Below are positions 1 to 5,878 of a stretch of DNA of 10,780 nt, piece by piece. Each line of letters opens with the position of its first letter. Position 1 is the first letter of the stretch. The DNA comes from an uncultured Eubacteriales bacterium (GTDB lineage: Bacteria; Bacillota; Clostridia; Oscillospirales; Acutalibacteraceae). The stretch spans positions 1-10,780 of the forward strand of contig ONUD01000014.1 of NCBI GenBank assembly GCA_900320925.1, given 5' to 3'. The translations under genes and the position numbers were made by a program. The notes beneath the pieces were generated by a model. It was not told the origin of the DNA. It saw only the letters and a list, made by a program, of their open reading frames with translations, and made no database searches.

Positions 1-1
1 C

Positions 2-406
2 ATGGACAGTGCTCCCCATTTCATCAAGAGTACTGCTGAAAATGTCAGAATGGAAATTTCACCGTTCAATATCCGCATTTCCTGTGAAGGAAAGCGTTCA
101 TCTAATCAGGAGCCTCCCATAGAGGATATGTTATGGTATTTGTCTGATTTGTGCTTTGAAAGGGTGGCTCCCGACAACTCCAAAATCATCCTTGATGACG
201 GTACCGCATATTATTTTGAAGTCATCCCTTGGGGAAATACGGAATATCAGAACCCCGATGAAGAAGGGTTGTTTGATGTCCATGTGGAGTTGAAGCTCAG
301 ATACACGTCAATTCCCAATCCGACCTATATCATTGACGATGTTGTTGTGGATACAAGCAGAATTAAACAAATTATCCTGAATGGCGATACGATTTACAAA
401 AAGTAA
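2..406 (+). CDS. Hypothetical protein, possibly 5'-truncated
   Basis: I do not recognise this protein. At least 134 residues are readable from an ATG at the second base of the window. The frame is open to the window edge and no ribosome binding site can be seen, so the true start may lie upstream. The product is acidic and soluble-looking, with no membrane segment or signal peptide. It has a tryptophan/tyrosine-rich middle (LWYLSDLCFE, YYFEVIPWGN) and a C-terminal half alternating hydrophobic and polar residues, which suggests beta strands. The TAA stop lies only 4 bases before a parS-like palindrome, and no hairpin terminator separates this gene from mnmG. In B. subtilis and many Firmicutes the gene before mnmG is mnmE; this protein has none of the GTPase motifs of MnmE. 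Its reality rests on an uninterrupted frame of normal composition; its function is unknown. Confidence 0.6.
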   Translation: MDSAPHFIKSTAENVRMEISPFNIRISCEGKRSSNQEPPIEDMLWYLSDLCFERVAPDNSKIILDDGTAYYFEVIPWGNTEYQNPDEEGLFDVHVELKLRYTSIPNPTYIIDDVVVDTSRIKQIILNGDTIYKK

Positions 407-410
407 GAAT

Positions 411-426
411 TGTTTCATGTGAAACA
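411..426. promoter_or_regulatory. parS: parS-like site (variant TGTTTCATGTGAAACA)
   Basis: This 16-base near-perfect palindrome matches the Firmicutes parS consensus TGTTNCACGTGAAACA except for one base in the centre (CATGTG instead of CACGTG). It is identical to the site at 4116-4131. It sits between the stop of the upstream gene and the mnmG promoter, and its last base directly precedes the putative -35 box at 427. ParB is the expected ligand; a regulatory effect on mnmG is inference. Confidence 0.8.
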
Positions 427-455
427 TTGATTCTTGAGGGCAGTTGTATTATAAT
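427..455 (+). promoter_or_regulatory. Putative SigA promoter of mnmG
   Basis: TTGATT (427-432) and a perfect TATAAT (450-455) are separated by 17 bases, the ideal SigA spacing. The predicted transcript start near 462 leaves a leader of about 28 bases carrying the ribosome binding site GAAGGA (475-480). It also argues against translation starting at the earlier in-frame ATG at 466. The -35 box abuts the parS-like site at 411-426, so ParB bound there could interfere with RNA polymerase. Confidence 0.7.
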
Positions 456-489
456 AGGGGGTGAAATGATTGGTGAAGGAATGATGGGA

Positions 490-2391
490 ATGAAGTTTGT
501 TGCAGGTGAATTTGATGTAGCGGTGGTAGGGGCAGGTCATGCCGGAATTGAAGCAGGACTGGCTGCGGCACGGCTGGGCTGTCAAACAGCGGTGTTTACC
601 ATTAACATGGATGCGGTAGGCAACTGCCCGTGCAACCCGTCTATCGGCGGTACGGCAAAAGGACATCTGGTCAGGGAAATTGATGCCCTCGGCGGGGAAA
701 TGGGCAAGGCGGCAGATGAATGTTTTTTGCAGAGCCGTATGCTGAACCGTGGAAAAGGCCCTGCCGTACACTCTCTGCGGGCACAAATTGACAGACGTGC
801 CTACAGTACCCGTATGAAGCATACCCTTGAATTGCAGGAGCATCTGGAACTGCATCAGGCAGAGATTACTGACCTTGAAAAAATGCCTGACGGACGCTGG
901 CTGCTGACCACAAGACTGGAAGCACAGTATCTTGCCAAAGCCGTGATTTTGGCAACGGGAACGTATTTGGGGGGGCGGATCTATGTAGGAGATGTTTCCT
1001 ATGAAAGCGGCCCTGATGGTATGTTTCCTGCCAAGTTCCTGCCCGATGCACTGGAGAAAATGGGAATGCGTATCAGACGATTCAAGACCGGAACGCCTGC
1101 CCGTGTACTCAGGTCAAGCATTGATTTTACCGATTTGGAGGAGCAGGCAGGAGATGAACCTGTGGTGCCGTTTTCCTATGATACGGAACAGCCAAAGGGC
1201 AATCAGGTAAAATGCTATGTCAGCTGGACGAACGACAAAACAAAGCAAATCATTCTTGATAATATCCATCGCTCGCCCATGTACAGCGGCAAAATTGAGG
1301 GAATCGGCCCCCGTTACTGTCCCAGCATTGAAGATAAAATCGTGAGGTTTTCCGATAAGCCGAGGCATCAGTTGTTCATTGAGCCGTGCGGCATGGATAC
1401 GGAGGAAATGTATTTGCAGGGGATGTCGTCCTCTCTGCCGGAGGATGTGCAGATTGATTTTTATCACTCCATCAAGGGGCTGGAACATTGTATTGTCATG
1501 CGTCCGGCTTATGCCATTGAATATGACTGTGCCGACCCTATCCAGATGAACCGGACACTGGAATTCAGAGAGTTTCCGGGATTATATGGAGCAGGGCAGT
1601 TCAACGGCAGTTCGGGATATGAAGAAGCCGCCGCACAGGGACTGGTGGCAGGAATCAATGCCGCTCTGAAAATTCAGGGCAGACCGCCGATGATTCTTGA
1701 CCGTGCCGGCTCTTACATTGGCACACTCATTGATGACCTTGTTACCAAGGGCTGCAATGACCCGTACAGAATGATGACTTCCCGAAGTGAATACCGTCTG
1801 CTGCTCCGTCAGGACAATGCCGACACCAGAATGACCCCTATCGGTCATGAAGTCGGACTGGTGACCGAGGAGAGATGGAACAAGTTTACGGCAAAACAAG
1901 AGATGATTCAGCAGGAGTTGGAAAGAGTCCGTAAAACCGTGATTTCGCCGTCCGAAAAATTGAATGCCATTCTGCGGGAAAACAATACCTCTGAGGTTCA
2001 TACAGGAATCAGGCTCATTGATTTGTTAAAGCGTCCGGAGCTGTCGTATGATGCACTCAAAGAAATTGACGTAACCCGTCCGCAGAGGAATGCCAATCTG
2101 TTTGAGCAGATTGAAATAGAAATCAAATATGAGGGCTATATCAAAAAACAGCTGACCATTGTCGAGCAGATGAGAAAACTGGAAACAAAGCTTCTTCCGT
2201 CCGACATGGATTATACTGCCATTGACGGTCTGCGTCTGGAGGCAAGGGAAAAACTCAACAAGGTTCGTCCTGAAAATATCGGCCAGGCAAGCCGTATCTC
2301 AGGTGTCAGTCCTGCGGATATATCCGTTTTGATTATTTATCTTGCTTCACTGAAAAACAAGGAGGAGCGAAATGCTGATACCAACGCTTGA
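490..2391 (+). CDS. mnmG: tRNA uridine-5-carboxymethylaminomethyl modification enzyme MnmG (GidA)
   Basis: This is the FAD-dependent subunit that works with the GTPase MnmE in the cytosol to add the carboxymethylaminomethyl group to U34 of tRNAs reading NNA/NNG codons. The 633-residue length matches the family (about 630). The Rossmann FAD motif GAGHAG is at residues 14-19, followed by the family signature NPSIGGTAKGH (49-59), ATGTYLGGRIYVGD (155-168) and the cysteine motif RYCPSIED with C277. C48 in the CPCNPS motif corresponds to the other conserved cysteine. The start was placed at 490 because GAAGGA ends 9 bases upstream and the protein then begins MKFVAGEFDVAVVGAGHAG, which aligns with the B. 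subtilis N-terminus. In-frame ATGs at 466, 481 and 484 have poorer spacing. The 3' end overlaps rsmG by 20 bases, so the two are co-transcribed and probably translationally coupled. mnmE is not in the window. Confidence 0.97.
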   Translation: MKFVAGEFDVAVVGAGHAGIEAGLAAARLGCQTAVFTINMDAVGNCPCNPSIGGTAKGHLVREIDALGGEMGKAADECFLQSRMLNRGKGPAVHSLRAQIDRRAYSTRMKHTLELQEHLELHQAEITDLEKMPDGRWLLTTRLEAQYLAKAVILATGTYLGGRIYVGDVSYESGPDGMFPAKFLPDALEKMGMRIRRFKTGTPARVLRSSIDFTDLEEQAGDEPVVPFSYDTEQPKGNQVKCYVSWTNDKTKQIILDNIHRSPMYSGKIEGIGPRYCPSIEDKIVRFSDKPRHQLFIEPCGMDTEEMYLQGMSSSLPEDVQIDFYHSIKGLEHCIVMRPAYAIEYDCADPIQMNRTLEFREFPGLYGAGQFNGSSGYEEAAAQGLVAGINAALKIQGRPPMILDRAGSYIGTLIDDLVTKGCNDPYRMMTSRSEYRLLLRQDNADTRMTPIGHEVGLVTEERWNKFTAKQEMIQQELERVRKTVISPSEKLNAILRENNTSEVHTGIRLIDLLKRPELSYDALKEIDVTRPQRNANLFEQIEIEIKYEGYIKKQLTIVEQMRKLETKLLPSDMDYTAIDGLRLEAREKLNKVRPENIGQASRISGVSPADISVLIIYLASLKNKEERNADTNA

Positions 2392-3064
2392 AAAATATGT
2401 TTCCCTGAGCGACAGGCAAAAAAAGGATTTTGCGGTCTATGCACAAATGCTGGTGGAATGGAATAAAAAAATGAATCTGACCGCTATTACAGAAGAAGAT
2501 GAAATTGCCGTGAAGCACTTTCTCGACAGTCTTTCTGTCCTGCACTATGCCGACATCCAACAAAATGCCAGCGTCATTGACATTGGTACGGGGGCAGGAT
2601 TTCCGGGAATCCCCTTGAAAATCATGCGTCCCGATCTACACCTGACACTGCTTGACAGTCTGAATAAAAGATTGATTTTTCTTGAAGAGGTGTGCAAAGC
2701 CATCGGTGCAGAGGCAAACATCATTCATGCCCGTGCAGAAGAATACAGTCTGAAAGTGGCGTACCGTGAACAGTTTGACTATGCCGTTTCCAGGGCAGTT
2801 GCCAATCTGCCGTCACTGTGCGAATACTGCCTGCCGTATGTCAGAAAGGGAGGAATGTTCATTGCCATGAAAGGAGCTGACGGGGAGAGTGAATTGTCCC
2901 TTGCCAAAAATGCGATTGCCCTGCTGGGCGGCAAAACAAAACAACTTCATTCCTTTACCCTGCCCGACGGCGGTACCCGTACCATTATCACGATTACCAA
3001 AGTATCTGCCACCCCTGCCAAATATCCCCGCCGTGGTACCAAAATTGCCAAACAGCCCTTATAA
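2372..3064 (+). CDS. rsmG: 16S rRNA (guanine-N7)-methyltransferase RsmG (GidB)
   Basis: RsmG transfers a methyl group from S-adenosylmethionine to N7 of a guanine in the 530 loop of 16S rRNA. In other bacteria its loss gives low-level streptomycin resistance. The 230 residues are typical of the family. Visible landmarks are NLTAIT (35-40), KHFLDSL (48-54), the SAM-binding loop DIGTGAGFPGIPLK (70-83), the acidic end of the next strand LLD (93-95), HARAEE (119-124), SRAVANL (140-146) and the conserved C-terminal YPRR-KIAKQPL segment. AAGGAGG (2359-2365), inside the end of mnmG, lies 6 bases before the ATG, so both genes form one overlapping unit. The gene is followed by a parS site and a terminator. 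mnmG-rsmG next to noc/parAB is the conserved Firmicutes arrangement near the origin. Confidence 0.97.
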   Translation: MLIPTLEKYVSLSDRQKKDFAVYAQMLVEWNKKMNLTAITEEDEIAVKHFLDSLSVLHYADIQQNASVIDIGTGAGFPGIPLKIMRPDLHLTLLDSLNKRLIFLEEVCKAIGAEANIIHARAEEYSLKVAYREQFDYAVSRAVANLPSLCEYCLPYVRKGGMFIAMKGADGESELSLAKNAIALLGGKTKQLHSFTLPDGGTRTIITITKVSATPAKYPRRGTKIAKQPL

Positions 3065-3079
3065 ACAGAGTGGAGCGGA

Positions 3080-3095
3080 TGTTTCACGTGAAACA
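3080..3095. promoter_or_regulatory. parS: parS site (perfect TGTTTCACGTGAAACA)
   Basis: This is a perfect 16-base palindrome fitting the Firmicutes ParB-loading consensus. It lies 15 bases after the rsmG stop and 3 bases before the terminator stem, so it is inside the transcribed 3' untranslated region of mnmG-rsmG. Confidence 0.92.
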
Positions 3096-3098
3096 CAC

Positions 3099-3131
3099 AA
3101 AAAGCCGACAGATTTTTTCTGTCGGCTTTTT
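3099..3131. terminator. Bidirectional rho-independent terminator between rsmG and noc
   Basis: A perfect 14-bp stem is formed by AAAAAGCCGACAGA (3099-3112) and TCTGTCGGCTTTTT (3118-3131), with a TTTTT loop. The A-run on the left arm and the T-run on the right arm make it usable from both strands. This suits its position between the convergent genes rsmG (stop at 3064) and noc (stop at 3177). Confidence 0.9.
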
Positions 3132-3176
3132 GTGATGTCAGGGGAATGGGGATGTAACTTGTAAGCATGGTAAGAT

Positions 3177-3998
3177 TCAGGCAGTCAGTCCGCTGTCATG
3201 TCCGGCGGTCATTTTGGGGATGCGAACAATGTATTCCAGAAAATCTTCTTTTTCGGTCTGAGCCTTAATAACGGGAATGCCTGATTCCCGCATGGTATCG
3301 ACCGCATGATTGATGGTATTTTCAAATATCCGTATATCTTTGATAATGGCTTTTCGATGTTGCGAGGCGTGCTTTTTGAGGCGTATCTCGCTGAGGATGC
3401 CATTGACGTATTCTTCAGACTGGGACACATTCATGTTATTTTCAACAATCTCATTTAATACGATACGCCGTTCTGTTTTGTCAGGGATCTTCAGGACGGC
3501 ATTGGCATGGCGTTCGGTCAGGTGAGCTTGGAGAATCATATTGCGTTCTTCATAACCGAGGTCAAGAATTTTCAGCTTTCCTGCCACTACGGATGGACGC
3601 TGGCCAATCTGTCCGGCAAGCTCCTGACGGCTGATGTGGGAACTGGCAATAATATTGTGAAGGCTCTCGGCTTCCTCAAAGATGTTCAGCTCACTGCGTT
3701 GGAGGTTTTCTGTCAGGGAGAATACACTGGCCTCCGTGTCGCTGCATGAAACGACCATGCAGGGAACGGTGGAATAACCGCAGATAGCGGCGGCACGGAA
3801 GCGGCGTTCTCCCGTGATAAGTTCATACTCAGTGGGAGCAATCTTTCTGACAGTGAGGGGCTGGAGGATGCCGTTTTTTTCGATGCTGACGGCAAGCTCC
3901 ATGAGCTTATCACGGCTGTAGCTTCGGCGGACAGGATTTTTGCAGGGCTTGATCTGGAGAAGGGGGATCTCAAAAATTCTTCTGTTGTTGAACAGCAT
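3177..3998 (-). CDS. noc: Noc/ParB-family CTP-dependent DNA-binding protein (putative nucleoid occlusion factor)
   Basis: This is a 273-residue ParB-superfamily protein. The N-terminal CTP-binding domain shows GERRFRA (63-69) and ENLQR (97-101), the two motifs that hold nucleotide and Mg in ParB/Noc clamps. A helix-turn-helix domain follows (about 122-170), with AGKLKIL (139-145) and LTERHA (160-165), which is Noc-like rather than ParB-like. The C-terminus (RIFENTIN at 223-230 through EYIVRIPK at 255-262) resembles the B. subtilis Noc dimerisation domain. Noc loads at specific sites, spreads and inhibits Z-ring assembly over the nucleoid. The ATG has AAGGAG 9 bases upstream, so the short N-terminus appears real; only about 10 residues precede the first strand. 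The gene faces the opposite way to mnmG and parA, unlike B. subtilis. Residues equivalent to the known specificity positions are P135, K141, D146 and R163, a mixed set. Family membership is firm; the nucleoid-occlusion role is inferred. Confidence 0.85.
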   Translation of the reverse strand: MLFNNRRIFEIPLLQIKPCKNPVRRSYSRDKLMELAVSIEKNGILQPLTVRKIAPTEYELITGERRFRAAAICGYSTVPCMVVSCSDTEASVFSLTENLQRSELNIFEEAESLHNIIASSHISRQELAGQIGQRPSVVAGKLKILDLGYEERNMILQAHLTERHANAVLKIPDKTERRIVLNEIVENNMNVSQSEEYVNGILSEIRLKKHASQHRKAIIKDIRIFENTINHAVDTMRESGIPVIKAQTEKEDFLEYIVRIPKMTAGHDSGLTA

Positions 3999-4025
3999 AT
4001 TCCGCAGCTCCTTTCTGTAAGTCTT

Positions 4026-4058
4026 ATCATATCACGGGAAGAATGAAAGATTTGTCAA
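4026..4058 (-). promoter_or_regulatory. Putative noc promoter
   Basis: On the minus strand an extended -10 element TGATATGAT (4034 down to 4026) lies about 28 bases before the noc ATG. A TTGACA (4058 down to 4053) lies upstream, but 21 bases from TATGAT, which is too far for normal spacing. The extended -10 is therefore the more reliable part of the call. The tandem parS sites start about 30 bases farther upstream. Confidence 0.5.
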
Positions 4059-4089
4059 TCGCTGTTGTCAGTTCATGGCGGTTGCAAGA

Positions 4090-4105
4090 TGTTTCACGTG
4101 AAACA
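4090..4105. promoter_or_regulatory. parS: parS site (perfect TGTTTCACGTGAAACA), first of a tandem pair
   Basis: This perfect 16-base palindrome is identical to the site at 3080-3095. It lies in the divergent noc/parA control region, 26 bases (centre to centre) from the next site. That distance is about two and a half helical turns, so the two sites face different sides of the helix. Confidence 0.92.
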
Positions 4106-4115
4106 GGGGAGATTT

Positions 4116-4131
4116 TGTTTCATGTGAAACA
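4116..4131. promoter_or_regulatory. parS: parS-like site (variant TGTTTCATGTGAAACA), second of a tandem pair
   Basis: This copy has the CATGTG centre and is identical over all 16 bases to the site at 411-426. It ends 11 bases before the parA -35 box, so ParB loaded here is well placed to repress or modulate the parA promoter. Confidence 0.82.
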
Positions 4132-4142
4132 GGAATTTGTGG

Positions 4143-4171
4143 TTGCCATTTGAGAAGATTCGTGCTATAAT
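4143..4171 (+). promoter_or_regulatory. SigA promoter of parA-parB-serS
   Basis: TTGCCA (4143-4148) and TATAAT (4166-4171) are separated by exactly 17 bases. A TG at 4163-4164 also gives an extended -10 (TGCTATAAT). Transcription should start near 4178, leaving about 40 bases before the parA ATG. The tandem parS sites lie immediately upstream, which suggests autoregulation by ParB. Confidence 0.8.
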
Positions 4172-4218
4172 AGGGAACGGTAATGACAAAAGTTTTTTGT
4201 CCGAGAGGAGAAAAAAGA

Positions 4219-4983
4219 ATGGGAAAAATAATTGCAGTAACGAACCAAAAGGGCGGTGTCGGTAAAACGACTACTGCGGTGAATACAGCCGCAGGCATTG
4301 CTTCCCTTGGAAAGAAAGTCCTTTTGATAGATACAGACCCCCAGGGCAATGCGACCAGCGGTGTAGGGGTAGATAAGCGGTCGGTAAAATACTCTGCCTA
4401 TAGTATCATGATAGACGGTGTGAAAGCAGAAGATGCCATCGTGCATACAGGGTTTGCCAATTTGGATGTGATTCCGTCCAGCATAGACTTAGCGGCTGCT
4501 GAAATCGAACTGGTGGATATCGAGCATCGTGAAGCAAAATTGAAAAATGCCCTGCTTCCCGTAAAGGCAAATTATGATTATATTTTCATTGACTGCCCGC
4601 CGTCACTGGGATTGATTACGACCAATGCCTTTTGTGCGGCAGACACGCTGTTGGTGCCGATTCAGCCGGAGTATTATGCATTGGAGGGTCTTTCACAGTT
4701 AATGAGTACGGTGCGGAAAGTCAAGAGGCGATATAACCAATATCTGGATATAGAGGGTGTACTCCTGACCATGTATGACGGCAGGCTGAACCTGACACAA
4801 CAGGTCGTACAGGAGGTTAAAAAATTCTTTCCGAGAAAAGTATTTTCTGCTGTTATTCCAAGGGGAGTCAGGCTATCAGAGGCACCAAGCTTTGGAATGC
4901 CGATCATGTACTTTGACAAGTCCTGTAAGGGTTCGGCCGCTTACATGGAGCTTTCGGGCGAAATTATCAACAATAACCAATGA
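4219..4983 (+). CDS. parA: Chromosome partitioning ATPase ParA (Soj)
   Basis: ParA is a deviant-Walker ATPase that dimerises on ATP, binds DNA non-specifically and is driven off by ParB. It helps separate origins, and in B. subtilis the orthologue Soj also controls DnaA. The 254-residue product is the length of B. subtilis Soj (253). It shows the deviant Walker A KGGVGKTT (11-18) with both signature lysines (K11, K16), the A' segment LLIDTDPQGNATSG (35-48) and the Walker B IFIDCPPSLG (122-131). The start at 4219 is preceded by GAGGAG with an 8-base gap and gives the canonical MGKIIAVTNQKGG beginning. An ATG at 4183 lacks a ribosome binding site and would add 12 unusual residues. parB follows after 15 bases. 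Confidence 0.97.
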   Translation: MGKIIAVTNQKGGVGKTTTAVNTAAGIASLGKKVLLIDTDPQGNATSGVGVDKRSVKYSAYSIMIDGVKAEDAIVHTGFANLDVIPSSIDLAAAEIELVDIEHREAKLKNALLPVKANYDYIFIDCPPSLGLITTNAFCAADTLLVPIQPEYYALEGLSQLMSTVRKVKRRYNQYLDIEGVLLTMYDGRLNLTQQVVQEVKKFFPRKVFSAVIPRGVRLSEAPSFGMPIMYFDKSCKGSAAYMELSGEIINNNQ

Positions 4984-4998
4984 CGGGAGGGGAGAAGA

Positions 4999-5856
4999 AT
5001 GGCAGCAAAAAAGAGCGGTCTGGGAAAGGGACTGGATGCAATTTTTTTAGAAAATGACCTGAATGATACAGGCAGTACCGTGACCTTGAAAATATCGGAG
5101 ATCGAGCCGAACCGTTCCCAACCGCGGCATGAGTTCAACGAGGAAAGTCTGCGGGAACTCGCGGATTCCATTGCCGCACACGGTGTCTTGCAGCCGCTTT
5201 TAGTCAGACCGCTGCCGGATGGAGGCTACCAGTTGGTGGCAGGAGAAAGACGCTGGCGTGCCAGCCGTATGGCAGGACTGTTTGAAGTGCCGGTGATTAT
5301 CAGGGAGATGTCTGATGCGGAGATGATGCAGCTTTCGATGATAGAGAACCTGCAAAGGGAAAACCTGAATCCCATCGAAGAAGCGATGGGCTATAAAGTG
5401 TTGTTAGAAGAGTACCATCTTACACAGGAGGAAATTTCCCGTTCGGTGGGAAAAAGCCGTCCGGTGGTGGCGAACGCCCTGAGGATTCTCAGCCTGCCGC
5501 AGGAAATCATTGATATGGTCAGCAGCGGGCAGCTTTCGACAGGTCATGCCAGAGCCTTGCTCAGCTTCAATGATGCACAGGAGCAGATGCGTGTGGCAAA
5601 GTCGGTCAAGGACAGTGATTTGACGGTTCGGGACGTGGAACGGCTTGCCAAAAGCTTCAACGGTCAGAAAAAGAAAATGGCGCAGACGGAGATTGCCCAC
5701 AGAAATTCTTTTTTTGACGAGGTGGAACTGGCACTGAATGAACATCTCCGCCGCAGAGTGAAAGTTGTCAGCGGCAAGGGAAGCAGCGGTGTATTGGAAA
5801 TTGAATTTTACAATGAAGAGGATCTCGGAGAGCTGGCACAGCTTTTTGATAGATAA
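4999..5856 (+). CDS. parB: Chromosome partitioning protein ParB (Spo0J), CTP-dependent DNA clamp
   Basis: ParB recognises parS, binds CTP, closes into a sliding clamp that spreads along DNA, and recruits condensin and ParA. The 285 residues have the standard order. First comes the basic N-terminal LGKGLDAIF segment (8-16), which in the family stimulates ParA ATPase. The CTP-binding domain has GERRWRA (82-88) and ENLQRENLNPIEEA (117-130 approximately). The helix-turn-helix domain has LTQEEISRSVGKSRPVVANALRIL split around residues 141-164 and LSTGHARAL (179-187). A C-terminal dimerisation domain ends the protein. The parS-reading positions are R154 and G182, as in typical ParB. A strong GGGAGGGGAG lies 4 bases upstream of the ATG. 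serS begins 22 bases after the stop with no terminator between, so parA-parB-serS is probably one transcript. Confidence 0.97.
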   Translation: MAAKKSGLGKGLDAIFLENDLNDTGSTVTLKISEIEPNRSQPRHEFNEESLRELADSIAAHGVLQPLLVRPLPDGGYQLVAGERRWRASRMAGLFEVPVIIREMSDAEMMQLSMIENLQRENLNPIEEAMGYKVLLEEYHLTQEEISRSVGKSRPVVANALRILSLPQEIIDMVSSGQLSTGHARALLSFNDAQEQMRVAKSVKDSDLTVRDVERLAKSFNGQKKKMAQTEIAHRNSFFDEVELALNEHLRRRVKVVSGKGSSGVLEIEFYNEEDLGELAQLFDR

Positions 5857-5878
5857 TTTTTTTAAAGGAGCAGTTAAA

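Noticed and set aside
346..354. TGTGGATAC, one mismatch from a reverse-strand DnaA box
   Set aside because: It is isolated, inside a reading frame, and there is no cluster of boxes or AT-rich unwinding region. It is not evidence for an origin.
415..855. Minus-strand open frame of 146 codons opposite the start of mnmG
   Set aside because: It is antisense to a certain gene, has no ribosome binding site, and includes the promoter and parS-like site; it is a shadow frame.
2599..2610. ATTTCCGGGAAT, resembling the B. subtilis Noc-binding site ATTTCCCGGGAAAT
   Set aside because: It is one base short in the centre and encodes the conserved GFPGI of the RsmG SAM loop, so the match is explained by protein constraint. 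A similar string at 1571-1583 encodes FPG in MnmG.
4183..4218. Earlier ATG for parA
   Set aside because: It has no ribosome binding site, is close to the predicted transcript start, and adds 12 residues not found in the family. The ATG at 4219 has GAGGAG at good spacing.
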